Positions 7,748 through 18,300 are shown, counted from the first letter of the stretch. The stretch: 51,096 nt of DNA from Calditrichia bacterium (GCA_028284445.1 JANQRS010000055.1:1-51096); one strand, 5' to 3'. Made by a program: numbers and translations. Notes: generated from the letters alone by a model not told the origin.

Positions 7748-10207
7748 ATGAGCAGCACAAAAACCAGCAAATCGAAAATCAGCACCACTGCGATTCGAAA
7801 CGCGATCAAGCACCACGCAAAATATTCGCTTGGCAAAAATTGGGAAAGCCTGAGCGAAGAGGAACAGTTTAAGGCAATAGCCCTGGCATTGCGCGAACAC
7901 CTGATTGATGGCATGGAAAAAACCGAGCAACGGTATCGCCGCAGAAGAGCCAAACGCCTCTACTATTTATCGATGGAATTCCTCATGGGCCGCTCCCTGA
8001 GCAACAATTTGATAAACCTGGACCTATTCGACGCCTTCAAGGTTGAGTTGGAAAATCTCGGCGTTGATTTGGAAGAACGATACGACGCTGAAAAAGATGC
8101 TGCGCTAGGCAATGGTGGATTGGGCCGTTTGGCTGCCTGCTTCCTTGATTCGTTGGCTTCCCTGAATATGCCCGGCTACGGATACGGTATTAACTATGAA
8201 TTTGGGCTCTTCAAGCAAAAGATATTCGACGGCTATCAAAAAGAATACCCGGATCATTGGCTAAAGGAAGGTACCCCCTGGCAAATTGAACGCCCGGATT
8301 TGGCAGTCTCCGTTCCGATCTACGGAAACGTGGAAGAAACCGTTGATTTTGACGGTAATTATAATCCCATGTGGTTAGGCTGGAAAATGCTCGTGGGTGT
8401 CCCCCACGACCTGCCGATTGCCGGGTTTGGCGGAAAGACAGTCAACTATTTGCGACTCTATTCCGCGCGTTCCTCAGATGAATTTGATATGAAAATTTTC
8501 AACGATGGCGACTATCTGAATGCCGTCGAGGAAAAAATTGTTTCTGAAACTGTATCCAAAGTCCTCTACCCCTCCGACGCCATGGAAGCCGGCAAGGAAC
8601 TGCGCCTGATCCAGGAATATTTTCTGGTAGCATGCTCTGTGCGTGATATCTTGCGTCAGTTCAAGGAAATTCATGGTAATCTGGAAAAGTTCGCTGACTA
8701 CGTGGCGATTCAGCTCAACGACACCCACCCGGCCCTCACTGTTGTAGAATTAATGCGCATCTTCATCGACGAGCATAGTTGGCCCTGGGAAAAAGCATGG
8801 GATATGACCACTCGCACGCTCGGTTATACCAACCATACCTTGCTGCCGGAAGCACTTGAGAAGTGGCCGGTCAGCCTGGTTGGGAAAGTTTTACCGCGAC
8901 ATCTGCAAATAATCTATGAGATCAATCGCCGCTTCCTGGACGAGGTTCGAGCAAAATATCCCAATGATGAAGACCGCGTGCAGGCAATGTCGATTATTGA
9001 GGAAAGCGATACCAAGCAGATCCGCATGGCCTATTTGTCCATCGTCGGCAGTCACTCAGTAAATGGCGTTGCCGCGCTTCACTCGGAGCTGGTCAAATCC
9101 GACCTTGTGCCGCAATTCTATGACATGTGGCCGGAGAAATTCAACAACAAAACCAATGGCGTGACCCAGCGCCGCTGGCTGCTGCATAGCAATCCGAAAT
9201 TGGCAGAGCTCATCACAGAGTCGATTGGCAGTGAGTGGATCACCAATCTTGATAAGCTGAGAGATCTGGAATCATTTGCAGGGTATAAGACATTCCAAAA
9301 AGACTTCATGGCGATAAAGCACGAGAACAAGAAGAAGCTGGCAGCGACCATCAAGCAACTCTCACGGGTAGAGGTAGATCCGGAGAGCATGTTCGATATC
9401 CAAATCAAGCGCATTCATGAATACAAGCGCCAACTGCTCAACCTTATGCACATTATTCATCAATATTTCACGATTGTGCAAGACGGCAAATCATTGAAGA
9501 CGCCGCGCACCTACATCTTTGCAGGCAAAGCTGCACCCGGCTATTGGGCAGCCAAACAGATCATCAAGCTGATCCATAACGTTGGTGAAGTCGTCAATAA
9601 TGACCCGCGCGCACAGGATCAGCTTAAGGTGATATTTTTACCGGATTATCGAGTATCGCTGGGCGAACAGCTCTTCCCCGCAGCAGACCTTAGTGAGCAA
9701 ATCTCGACAGCCGGAATGGAAGCTTCAGGAACCGGCAATATGAAATTTGCCCTAAATGGGGCACTAACGATTGGCACTCTGGACGGCGCCAATGTCGAGA
9801 TTCGGGAAGAGGTCGGTGACGAGAACATCTTTATATTTGGTCACACCGTTGAAGAAATCACTCGCATGCGCCAGGAAGAATCTTACAATCCCTGGTCCTA
9901 CTATCGACAGAATGAAAATATTCGCCGGGTAATGAACAGCTTCCAGAGTGACGTATTTTCGAAGTATGAGCCGGGGCTTTTCAACTGGATTTTTAGCAGC
10001 ATTCTGAACCAGGGCGATTTCTATTTCCACCTGGCAGATTTGCAATCCTATATCGATGCACAGCAAGCTGTTTCAGATGAATACCCCAACCGCTCCAAAT
10101 GGGCAAAGAAGGCAATTCTGAACGTGGCCAGAATTGGCAAATTCTCCAGTGACCGCACGATTTCTGAATATGCCAAAGACATCTGGAACATTAGATCCTG
10201 GAAGTAA
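7748..10207 (+). CDS. glgP: Glycogen/alpha-glucan phosphorylase
   Basis: Cytoplasmic GT35 enzyme releasing glucose-1-phosphate from alpha-1,4-glucans using pyridoxal phosphate. Family landmarks run over the full 819 residues: YLSMEFLMGRSL near residue 75, GNGGLGRLAACFLDS, NDTHPAL, NGVTQRRWL and the cofactor site GTGNMKFALNGA, in which Lys666 binds PLP. The ATG at 7748 is preceded by AAAAGG at seven bases; the TTG at 7730 is not needed. It lies 39 bases after the kinase gene in the same direction, so it is probably co-transcribed with the partner switch. That neighbour set is the odd point: phosphorylase usually sits with other glycogen genes, and none is here. Confidence 0.97.
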   Translation: MSSTKTSKSKISTTAIRNAIKHHAKYSLGKNWESLSEEEQFKAIALALREHLIDGMEKTEQRYRRRRAKRLYYLSMEFLMGRSLSNNLINLDLFDAFKVELENLGVDLEERYDAEKDAALGNGGLGRLAACFLDSLASLNMPGYGYGINYEFGLFKQKIFDGYQKEYPDHWLKEGTPWQIERPDLAVSVPIYGNVEETVDFDGNYNPMWLGWKMLVGVPHDLPIAGFGGKTVNYLRLYSARSSDEFDMKIFNDGDYLNAVEEKIVSETVSKVLYPSDAMEAGKELRLIQEYFLVACSVRDILRQFKEIHGNLEKFADYVAIQLNDTHPALTVVELMRIFIDEHSWPWEKAWDMTTRTLGYTNHTLLPEALEKWPVSLVGKVLPRHLQIIYEINRRFLDEVRAKYPNDEDRVQAMSIIEESDTKQIRMAYLSIVGSHSVNGVAALHSELVKSDLVPQFYDMWPEKFNNKTNGVTQRRWLLHSNPKLAELITESIGSEWITNLDKLRDLESFAGYKTFQKDFMAIKHENKKKLAATIKQLSRVEVDPESMFDIQIKRIHEYKRQLLNLMHIIHQYFTIVQDGKSLKTPRTYIFAGKAAPGYWAAKQIIKLIHNVGEVVNNDPRAQDQLKVIFLPDYRVSLGEQLFPAADLSEQISTAGMEASGTGNMKFALNGALTIGTLDGANVEIREEVGDENIFIFGHTVEEITRMRQEESYNPWSYYRQNENIRRVMNSFQSDVFSKYEPGLFNWIFSSILNQGDFYFHLADLQSYIDAQQAVSDEYPNRSKWAKKAILNVARIGKFSSDRTISEYAKDIWNIRSWK

Positions 10208-10311
10208 TCGTGATAGATTCGAAGGCATCGGGGATCGGTTCGGAAACGGCAAAGATTACTCAACCATCCTAATATTGGTAATCAACTTGCCGCTCCGAAG
10301 AGTCTCGATAT

Positions 10312-10349
10312 GAGCGAGTGATCTGAATTGACATTCAGATCACTCGCTC
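10312..10349 (+). terminator. Perfect 16-bp hairpin after glgP
   Basis: Arms GAGCGAGTGATCTGAA and TTCAGATCACTCGCTC pair perfectly around the six-base loop TTGACA. A run of seven T begins about 18 bases further on (10368). It lies about 105 bases after the glgP stop and probably ends the 4-10 kb operon, although the T run is further away than in a textbook terminator. Confidence 0.7.
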
Positions 10350-10447
10350 GCCTGGTAAAGCGAAAGATTTTTTTAGAAGCAAGTCCCGGGAGTTTTCTTT
10401 TCCATTTACATTTTCCCCGTTTTCCGCTATACTCTTGCCGAGAAATA

Positions 10448-10482
10448 AATTGAAAATTGAAAAATGAAGAACGAAAATAACG
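10448..10482 (+). repeat. Degenerate heptamer array (GAANNAA type)
   Basis: Five consecutive 7-base words keep register but vary: AATTGAA, AATTGAA, AAATGAA, GAACGAA, AATAACG. It pairs in orientation with the reversed array at 10512-10539. Confidence 0.7.
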
Positions 10483-10511
10483 CAGAATCATTCATGACTC
10501 GTTTTTAACTC

Positions 10512-10539
10512 TTCAATCTTCGATCTTCATTATTCGATC
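10512..10539 (-). repeat. Degenerate heptamer array, reversed orientation
   Basis: Four words TTCAATC, TTCGATC, TTCATTA, TTCGATC in exact 7-base register. On the minus strand these read GATTGAA/GATCGAA, the same word type as the array at 46802-46829. Confidence 0.75.
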
Positions 10540-10609
10540 AAGATTTGTTCGCAACTTTCTTGCGCTAACCTTGTCTATCTTGATGGGAAAAACCCGGAGA
10601 ACCTTCCTT

Positions 10610-12292
10610 ATGCAATATTCCAGACGCTTGTCACCGTTGCTTGTGATGCTGATTCTGTTTGCTTGTGCCGGCAATATCGAAGATAAGGCCGTTATGCAGA
10701 ATGTAGAGCCGGAAACAAAAGCGAAGGCGAAACCGAAGCTGGCGGTAATCATCAGTGTCGATCAGATGCGCCCGGATCATTTTACCCGTTTTGCCGGTAT
10801 TTACAAGCATGGCTTTAAGCGACTCTATGAAAATGGCGCTTTATTTCTCAATGCCCATCATCAACATGCAAATACCGTGACGGGCGCCGGACATGCAACA
10901 ATCGGTACCGGCACATATCCTTCCAGCCATGGCATTGTTGGCAATGCCTGGCTAAACCGCGATACCCGTGCCCGTACTTATTGTGGCGAGAGCAAGGGAG
11001 CACCCACACTTGATTCAACTGCAGCCCACAAAGAGCGCGGACCGCAGCAATTAATGCGAACCGGAATCGGTGATTGGCTCAAGGAGCAGCAACCAGGAGC
11101 CAAAGTTTTTTCGGTGGCACGTAAAGATCGCGCATCAATTCTAACCAGCGGAAAAAAACCGGATGCTGCCTATTGGTATAATGATGTGAATGGCCGAATC
11201 GTCACCTCAGCCTATTACATGAAAGCGAATCCGGAATGGGTAGAAGCGTTCAACAACTCGCGGAAAGTTGATAGCTACTTCGATATCGGCTGGCACAGGC
11301 TATTTCCTGAAGAAACCTACATGATGGCGCGCGAAGATGACTTCCCGGCAGAAGCGGATGGTAAAGCAACGGTATTTCCGCACCTCTTTAACGCCGACAC
11401 CAGCGCACCAAGTCCAAGATACTATGCAATGTTGGAAACAACACCCTTCGTGGACGAACTGGTAATCGACTTCGCCAGGGAAATGGTCATAAACGAAGGC
11501 ATCGGTAGCGACGACGTGACGGATATCCTCTTACTCGGTTGTTCTGCAGCTGATAATATCGGGCATGCTTTCGGTCCGTTTAGTCATGAATCTATGGATC
11601 ACTTCCTGCGCCTTGATAAATACCTCGGCGACTTTTTCAACTTCCTGGATGATGAGGTTGGCAAAGGAAATTACTATGTGGTCTTGAGTAGCGACCACGG
11701 CGTCCTGCCACTCCCGGAAGAATTAGAGCGGCGCGGTATCGACGCCGGCCGTATTGCCCGCGGGGCCTTAATGGCAGCATCAAGAAATATTTTCACGAAG
11801 GTCGGCCAGGAGTTGCAAATTCGCGATCCGCTCTTTTTGGGCCTGAGCGGTCCGGGCATGGTACTTAATTATGGTGCAGCAGAGGCAAGCGGTGTTTCAC
11901 GCGCCAAGCTGGAAAACATGTTGATGGCACAATTCAAAGAAATCGAAGGTGTCGAAGATATGTTCGGCGCCTCGGAGCTACTGGCGACCGATACACCGGA
12001 TCGCGCCTTTCTAACCAGATACCGCAATGGCTATTATCCGGATCGATCCGGTGATATCATCTTTCGCTTCAAGGAGAACTACCTTGTAAAGGAAGGCTTC
12101 GGCACCACACATGGGTCTCCCTATGATTATGATACACAGGTGCCTTTGCTCTTCATGGGTGAGGGTGTCAAAGCGGCAATACATCAAACAAAAGTAGAGA
12201 CAGCAGATGCCGCACCGACCCTGGCAGACTTGCTCGGTATAAATAAACCGGACGACCTGGACGGAAAAAGTCTGATTGATGATATACGATGA
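10610..12292 (+). CDS. PafA-like alkaline phosphatase superfamily lipoprotein
   Basis: A 560-residue envelope phosphomonoesterase of the PafA/nucleotide-pyrophosphatase fold. The first 19 residues are a lipoprotein signal ending in the lipobox LFAC. Metal-site segments are visible in order: SVDQMRPDH, NTVTGAGHATIGTG (contains the nucleophilic threonine), GIVGNAW (substrate-binding Asn), ARKDRASI (the Lys/Arg pair typical of PafA monoesterases), GCSAADNIGHAF, SSDHG and HGSPYDYD. The function inferred is calcium-activated phosphate scavenging from extracellular esters. The ATG at 10610 has GGAGA nine bases upstream and gives a clean signal peptide; upstream in-frame starts at 10571 would precede it with nonhydrophobic residues. 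It is convergent with the export gene at 12330. Confidence 0.92.
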   Translation: MQYSRRLSPLLVMLILFACAGNIEDKAVMQNVEPETKAKAKPKLAVIISVDQMRPDHFTRFAGIYKHGFKRLYENGALFLNAHHQHANTVTGAGHATIGTGTYPSSHGIVGNAWLNRDTRARTYCGESKGAPTLDSTAAHKERGPQQLMRTGIGDWLKEQQPGAKVFSVARKDRASILTSGKKPDAAYWYNDVNGRIVTSAYYMKANPEWVEAFNNSRKVDSYFDIGWHRLFPEETYMMAREDDFPAEADGKATVFPHLFNADTSAPSPRYYAMLETTPFVDELVIDFAREMVINEGIGSDDVTDILLLGCSAADNIGHAFGPFSHESMDHFLRLDKYLGDFFNFLDDEVGKGNYYVVLSSDHGVLPLPEELERRGIDAGRIARGALMAASRNIFTKVGQELQIRDPLFLGLSGPGMVLNYGAAEASGVSRAKLENMLMAQFKEIEGVEDMFGASELLATDTPDRAFLTRYRNGYYPDRSGDIIFRFKENYLVKEGFGTTHGSPYDYDTQVPLLFMGEGVKAAIHQTKVETADAAPTLADLLGINKPDDLDGKSLIDDIR

Positions 12293-12307
12293 GTTGAAGC
12301 AGGAGAC

Positions 12308-12323
12308 GGCGCAGATATGCGCC
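12308..12323. terminator. Small bidirectional hairpin between convergent genes
   Basis: GGCGCA-GATA-TGCGCC forms a perfect six-base stem with a four-base loop in the 37-base gap between convergent stop codons. No long T-tract is present, so strength is unclear. Confidence 0.45.
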
Positions 12324-12329
12324 ATCTTA

Positions 12330-13874
12330 CTAGCGGGTAAGGGAATAGACAACTGCAGCAATCGTTGAAAGCTGCGCAACCACGGAAACCGTATTCCTGA
12401 AAATCGACCAGCGATTATAGAGCGGTTTCTCCGGCACAAATATCGTGTCACCTTCCTCGATGGGAATATTGCTATCGGCATAATGCCATGCCCCGGTTCT
12501 TCCCTTGATAATCTGAATGCGAGATTTTCTGGCTCGCTTGGTAAATCCACCAGCGGCAGCAAGGTATCTGTCAAAGGTGCCGCCATGTTGAAGTGTCTGC
12601 ATGCCGGGATTATGAACAGCGCCGGTAACTGTAATAGTGCGCGTCAGCCGCGGAATATAAATTCGATCACCATCAAGCAGCTTCACCGGCCAGCGCCGTT
12701 CCGCATCCAATGCGCGGGCAAAGTTCACAGCGACCAGGTTTTGTGACTCGCGTGTCAGCAGCTTCCAATATTCGCGCTCTTCTTCATTCATTTCCGCCAC
12801 AGCCATTTCGCGAAGTCTTGCCAGGTCGCGACCGGTTCTGCTTGCAACTTGTGTGCGGATTAACTGAGCGTTTGCCAGTGAGGCACGTCCGGTCGGTCCG
12901 CCGGCCTGTTCAATGATCTCGCGAAGGGTTGCTTCACCTTCAGTGATGGGGTAGAAGCCTGGAATATTAATTTCACCAACGACCTCGACCGTATGCTTGC
13001 GCTTATAATCGTTTTTGAAATAAACCATCACGCGGTCATCCGGCTCCAGCTCAAATCCCAAGTCCTCGTGAAATTCCAGGGAAATGTTCTCATAGTCCGA
13101 TCCCTCTGAGGTGAAACGGGCAACGGTTATGCGGGCGGAATCGGCATTCGGCTTAAATCCGAGAGCAAAATCAATCAGGCGCTTGAGAGTATCACCCGGG
13201 CGGTATTCAATGCTAAGCTGTTGATTCACAGCCCCATGAATAGAAATTTTGTTGAACTCGCTGTCCTGTGCAGGCACATAAATGCGATCTCCCTGACGAA
13301 CATAGGGATTATCCGTCACGTCCCCCAGGCGGCAGAAGGCCTCAACATCGCAGGTCATAGTGGTATCGTCACGAATAATCTGCACCAGTCGCTGCGAAGA
13401 AGATTCTAGCAATCCGGCCTTAATGACGACATCGGTTATTCGCTCACTTCCCGTAACCACCAGGAACCCCGGACGCTGTACGTTACCTGCGACCTTTACC
13501 TTGAAACGCTTGATATTGGCGAGGGAAACTTGCACCCGGCGGGCATTAACGTATTGCTTGACGAATCCTTCAAGGCGCGCACTGGTTTCAACCAGCGTTT
13601 CATTTTCCTTAAGGTGAAAGACACCCATTTGGGGAAGGAAGATGCTGCCATCAGGCAACACCTGGGTGTTCATCGATACCGGTTGGATACCATCAATGAA
13701 TACCAGGATTTCATCCCCGGGTCCAAGATGGTAACTGGATGGGTCGATTTTTTCATCGAGAACCAGCTGATCGCGTAAACTCAGCGGTACGATGTTCAAA
13801 GTGTCATGTATAGAAATTTGGGCTGAGGCGAAAGAAACGATAAGCAGTAGCCAACCCAATATAAGCGATTTCAC
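12330..13874 (-). CDS. Polysaccharide export protein (Wza-like, several SLBB domains)
   Basis: A 514-residue envelope protein. From the GTG at 13874 it begins with a classical signal peptide ending SFASAQ. A Poly_export domain follows (YHLGPGDEILVFIDGIQP near residue 50), then repeated SLBB modules recognisable by KVAGNVQRPGF, EVVGEINIPGFYPI and TVTGAVHNPGM, each preceding a DRIYIP/DTIFVP-type strand. It ends with a membrane segment after NRWSIFRNTVSVV, an arrangement common in FCB members. The role is an outer-membrane/periplasmic channel for exopolysaccharide. No glycosyltransferase or Wzc-like partner is nearby. A longer TTG start (13961) falls on a plausible -35 box and is rejected. Confidence 0.92.
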   Translation of the reverse strand: MKSLILGWLLLIVSFASAQISIHDTLNIVPLSLRDQLVLDEKIDPSSYHLGPGDEILVFIDGIQPVSMNTQVLPDGSIFLPQMGVFHLKENETLVETSARLEGFVKQYVNARRVQVSLANIKRFKVKVAGNVQRPGFLVVTGSERITDVVIKAGLLESSSQRLVQIIRDDTTMTCDVEAFCRLGDVTDNPYVRQGDRIYVPAQDSEFNKISIHGAVNQQLSIEYRPGDTLKRLIDFALGFKPNADSARITVARFTSEGSDYENISLEFHEDLGFELEPDDRVMVYFKNDYKRKHTVEVVGEINIPGFYPITEGEATLREIIEQAGGPTGRASLANAQLIRTQVASRTGRDLARLREMAVAEMNEEEREYWKLLTRESQNLVAVNFARALDAERRWPVKLLDGDRIYIPRLTRTITVTGAVHNPGMQTLQHGGTFDRYLAAAGGFTKRARKSRIQIIKGRTGAWHYADSNIPIEEGDTIFVPEKPLYNRWSIFRNTVSVVAQLSTIAAVVYSLTR

Positions 13875-14192
13875 AACAGTTCTTTCCAACTGATTAGGTT
13901 CTTTGTTACAAGATAATCCAATTGTAATACACAATAATGTAAGAGAACAACGGGATGTCAATCAAATATGCGAAATAGCAGCTTGAGTTGCTGAACCCGC
14001 CGAACTCGCATCGCAGCATAATATACTTTTGATTCCACGCCAGCGATTGACGTTGATCAATGTACATATTTGTGACATTTTGAAAGAGAGAAAGGTCACC
14101 ATTTTTTCTCAATTCTTATATTCGGAGCAAACAGCGACTGTTCCAGTAGAATTTTTACAAGTCGGGGCTAATATATCCAGAAACTTGAATCA
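13875..14192. other. 318-base intergenic region, promoter side of the export gene
   Basis: AT-rich DNA between the downstream side of the oxidoreductase gene (stop at 14193) and the start of the export gene (13874). It includes a candidate -35 box. No conserved small ORF or repeat was recognised. Confidence 0.6.
13956..13961 (-). promoter_or_regulatory. Candidate -35 box for the export gene
   Basis: TTGACA on the minus strand, about 82 bases before the GTG start. The bases 17 downstream read ATTATT, a weak -10 match. Promoter consensus in this lineage is unknown. Confidence 0.3.
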
Positions 14193-15167
14193 TTAATCCA
14201 AAACGACAACCAGTTTTCCGCTGGCTGCATTGGATTCCATCACCCGATGTGCCTCCGGTAGTCCATCAAATGAAAAAACCTGGTAGATATTTGGCGAATA
14301 GAAACCAGCCTGAACCTTGTCCACAATATTTTGCAGCACCGGTGTTGCGTAGTCCGTTGTAAGTGTCTCACTGCTGTAAATCGTTAGTTTAACGGTTGAT
14401 GGCATCCAGGGAAAGAACTGATAATCCCAACTGTTTCCGAGAAACCCAACCATGCCAACTGTTCCTTTGGGGGCCGCACAAAGCAAGGAGTCCTTGATCG
14501 TTGTTTCTGTTCCCACCAGTTCGATGACACCATTAACACCGTTTGGCATAAGATCCCAGAGCTCATCCGCAATATTGCCGTCATCAATCAAGACATGGTC
14601 CATGCCAGCCGCGAGCAATCGCTTTTTCTTTTCTTCACTGCGGGTCGTCGCTACCACCGTACATCCCAAGTCGCGAGCAATTGAGAAGCATGCCCGTCCA
14701 ACGGATGAAGTGCCGCCGCGTATGAGCAAGGATTGCCCCGCTTGCAAACCAACGGCCTCCATTGTCACCCCCCAGGCAGTTAGATAGGTTTCCGGCAAAG
14801 CGCCGAGAGTTTCCCAATCCAGGTCTGTCTCCAGGGGATACACATTGTTTCGCGGAATCGACGCCTTTTCGGCATAACCGCCATCATAAAGCCGTCCCAT
14901 ATTTCCCATGGCGGCAGCAACTGTTTGGCCCGGTAACAGATCTGTTCCCCCGCCGTCGATGACCTGGCCAACGCATTCAATACCGAGGACGCGCGGCAAG
15001 GTAACGGCATCCCCGGAATGCCCTTGCCGGGTGTAAAGTTCGCTGCGGTTGATGCCAAATGCTTTGACCTCAATCAAAATTCTTCCCTCAGCGGGCGGAG
15101 GATCGGGAATATCCGACAATTTGAGAGCGTCCGGACTACCATAGCCATCGATCGTATAAGCACGCAT
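14193..15167 (-). CDS. Quinone oxidoreductase-like medium-chain dehydrogenase
   Basis: A 324-residue protein of the zinc-independent branch of the MDR superfamily. The N-terminal GroES-like half has LIEVKAFGINRSE and LPRVLGIECVGQV. The Rossmann half has the nucleotide-binding motif GGTSSVGRACFSIARDLG, and the following TTRSEEK suggests NADPH preference. Catalytic and structural zinc ligands of alcohol dehydrogenases are missing. The likely reaction is reduction of quinones or alpha,beta-unsaturated carbonyls. Start MRAYTIDGYG matches the usual start of the family; the track-length extension to 15215 is dropped. It is a single gene with no functional link to its neighbours. Confidence 0.88.
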   Translation of the reverse strand: MRAYTIDGYGSPDALKLSDIPDPPPAEGRILIEVKAFGINRSELYTRQGHSGDAVTLPRVLGIECVGQVIDGGGTDLLPGQTVAAAMGNMGRLYDGGYAEKASIPRNNVYPLETDLDWETLGALPETYLTAWGVTMEAVGLQAGQSLLIRGGTSSVGRACFSIARDLGCTVVATTRSEEKKKRLLAAGMDHVLIDDGNIADELWDLMPNGVNGVIELVGTETTIKDSLLCAAPKGTVGMVGFLGNSWDYQFFPWMPSTVKLTIYSSETLTTDYATPVLQNIVDKVQAGFYSPNIYQVFSFDGLPEAHRVMESNAASGKLVVVLD

Positions 15168-15339
15168 AAATTCTATACATCTTGGTTTGGTCTGCGGTTT
15201 GACCAGGCACAACATTGGTCGGCAAATTGGTCATAACATAATAAAATGACCGATATCCCGCAACAAAAGCATTACGGGATATCGATTGGCGGTGTGCTGG
15301 CATCCTCGAGAAAAATCATGCATAGACGGGAAACTAGAG

Positions 15340-18300
15340 CTATTGCAAATAGATCATTTGCTTGCTCATCTGTCTATCTCCAACGGTCAACCGATAAAGG
15401 TATATGCCACTGCTTACCGGGCTGCCATCATCTCGTTTCGCATCCCAGGTGACGACATATTCACCAACGCCCTGCTTTCGATCCACCAGTGTAGCAATTT
15501 CCTGTCCATGAAGATTAAAGATCGTTAGTTGCACCCTGTCCTCTTTCGCCAGACGGTATGGAATGGCAGTTCTCGGATTGAATGGGTTGGGATAGTTCTG
15601 TCCAAGTAAGAAGCTCTCGGCAAGGGTTTCACTGCTTTGCTGATAAGTAATCGACAGTGGTGGATGCTCTGTAATCTGACCGTTATAGTCTATATCCAGG
15701 AGACGATACTGGTATTTGATACCATCCAGAACCCGGTAATCGGTAAGTGTATAGGCAGTATAAGTGGTTGTTGTCCCCTGCCCTTCTAACTGCCCAATAA
15801 TCTGGTAATCCCCGCTTGCGTCACGGCGTTCTACCAGCCAATGTGAATTATTGATTTCCGCAGCGGTTTCCCAGTTCAGTTCAATACCGCTTGCTTCATG
15901 ATTGACATTGGCGCTAAATGATATCAAGTGGACCGGTAAGGCTGCATCGTTCGTCTCGCCGCTCAGCTCGAAATCATCCACCATAAAGCCGTCGCGCGTA
16001 TACCCCGATGCGGAGTAGCCACCTCCCACGTGAAAGACAATTCGAAAACAAACTGAGCTATTGCCGGAGAGCGACGACACATCGTATTCGGTGTTTTGAT
16101 TGGTGAAGTTGCTGCAAAATGCATAGCCTCCCGGAACCACAGAGTGTGTGGTTCCGGAGCCGGGTCCACGCTCATACCAATTGGTTCCGGAGCCATCCGT
16201 GTCGGTGCCCAGACGCTGCCAGCTCGCACCCTGATCCGTGGAAAATTCTACCTGAACACCAAAAGGGGCATTGGAGAACTGGACCTCCATGCTTTTGCGA
16301 AATCGTAGCGTATATGTCCCGCCAACGGTCATGTTAAAGCTTGGAGAATACAAAGCACAACTGTAGTCGGCTTCAACGATATCCGCATCGAGATCGGTCT
16401 TCCAGCCATTTGAACTTGAATTCAGTGTGGTTATGGCATTTGTCGGTGTGCCACGTTCCCAGAGATCAATTCCCCCGGCCAGGCTCATCGAAGCGAAATC
16501 GCCTGCATTGCTTTCAAAATCACCACCGTCCGCTGCTTCATACGGCGTTCCGCGATTGGGCAATACGTGGATGTAAGTGGTTTTGGTCTCCGTATCTCCA
16601 GAACCATTGATGGTCAGGGAAACCGTATATTGACCGGCTGTATTGTATTGATGTGTCGGATGTTGATCAGTTGAGGTGTTACCATCGCCGAAGGTCCAGG
16701 AGTAAGTGCTGCCGCCGGTTGAAAGATCTGTAAACTGAAACGTGTTGTTGATATATCCAACAGTCTTGTCCGCTGTGAACTCTGCAGCTACCGCGGTGTT
16801 GAAGACATTGGTCGAGTACATGCCGCGTCCGTGTGTCGCTGCGATCACCAGTTTATCGGAACTGCGGATTTGGAGCATATCCACGCGCACATTGGCCAGG
16901 CCGGTATTGGTGGCGTCCCAGTCCGTTGAACCGCCGTCAAGATCATCCGTTGACCACACGCCAAGTTCTGTCGCAATCAAGGCCTGATCGCTATCATCGG
17001 GACTAAACAAAGCCCAGCGCACCGGCATATCAGGTAAATTACCCTCCACCGCCGTCCAGTTGCTGCCACCATCCGTCGTTTCATAAATGCTGGTAACGCC
17101 GTAGTTCGAATATGTGACCAGCAAGTGGTCGTCATCGCCATCCTCGACAGCAATGCAGCTAATGGTGCCACTGGGCATTGCGGCGCCACTGTTAATATGT
17201 GTGCCTGACGCGCTGCTGGCGGCATTATCAACCCGCACAACCCGCCCTTCCGGGGTGCCGAAGAACACCCGGTTTGCGGTATTTGGCGAAACGGTTACCG
17301 CGGTCACAATTTGAGAGTTAAAGGCTGAAATGGCGACAGAACTAAAAGTAGTGCCGCTCTGGGGATCGGTCCAACGTAAATAGGTTCCGGCAGAATAGGC
17401 AGCATAGTAATTGTCATTGGTATCATCGTAATCGGACGGATTGATAAAGCGCCCGATGCTCCCGAGCGAGGTCACCAGATCGAAGGAAAGACCGCCGTCA
17501 GTGGATCGATAAAAAGTCGTGTAAGTGCCGGTGGTCCATTGAAAGCTGGAAGCGTCCTGGTCAATATGCGGAATCCCGCCGTCGCCGCCGGTAACCTCCA
17601 CCACGTCAGCCAGGCCAAGACTGCTATAGCGGTGACTACCGTTGTCCTGCGAACCGCTCAGGAAATGTGTTTCACCGGCAGTCGGATGCATGGCTGCGCC
17701 ATAAAGTTGCGTGACATTATAGCCGTCGTTACGAGAGTCGATTGTTGGCGTCCCGGCAGACGCATCTGTGCTCAAATATACCCCGCCATCATTGCCAATC
17801 AGCAGGGTGTCGCTGTCGCCACTGCGATAAACGAGCGCATGCTGGTCCGCATGCACGTATTGATAACCGTTATCGCTCCCCCGCCAATCGGAAATCTGTG
17901 TCCAGGATGTACCGCCGTTGCTGCTGAGATAGAGGTCAATTCCGCCAACAATCACCCGATCTGCATCATTTGGGTCGACAGCTGCAATGAGGTTATACCA
18001 GGCCTGAGACCGCGTAAACTCGCTTTGTCCGGGATCAGCCGGGGTCGGTTCACTGGTAGTGGACCAATTGGCGCCACTATCGGTGCTCTTGTAAATATTA
18101 AAAATGCCGGGCGCCACGCCATCATCATCCTGAGTCAGTGCATAGATCACCGTTGCGTCAGACGGCGCACAGGCAATTTCTATGCGCTCGAAGCCAGTAG
18201 TCGGGAAGCCGTTTGAACCGGTATTGAGCTTTGTCCAGGAGCTCAGATCTCCGGTCGCTGAGCTATAGACGCCATCCGTGGAGAAAATCCCCATAGCGGC

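Larger units (their letters stand above)
10208..10609. other. 402-base intergenic region after glgP
   Basis: Holds the glgP terminator hairpin (10312-10349), then an AT-rich stretch with two oppositely oriented degenerate heptamer arrays (10448-10482 and 10512-10539) and the leader of the phosphatase gene starting at 10610. No convincing small gene was found. Confidence 0.7.

Noticed and set aside
7265..7748. Sigma factor as partner of the RsbW-like kinase
   Set aside because: No sigma-70 family gene is in the operon or the window.
10208..10609. tRNA or small RNA after glgP
   Set aside because: The strong hairpin has no cloverleaf features; it fits a terminator better.
12011..12586. 191-residue minus-strand reading frame spanning the convergent gene ends
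   Set aside because: It overlaps both the phosphatase and the export gene, with no homology.
13906..14112. Small minus-strand ORF upstream of the export gene
   Set aside because: No ribosome site, composition typical of AT-rich noncoding DNA, and overlap with a likely promoter.
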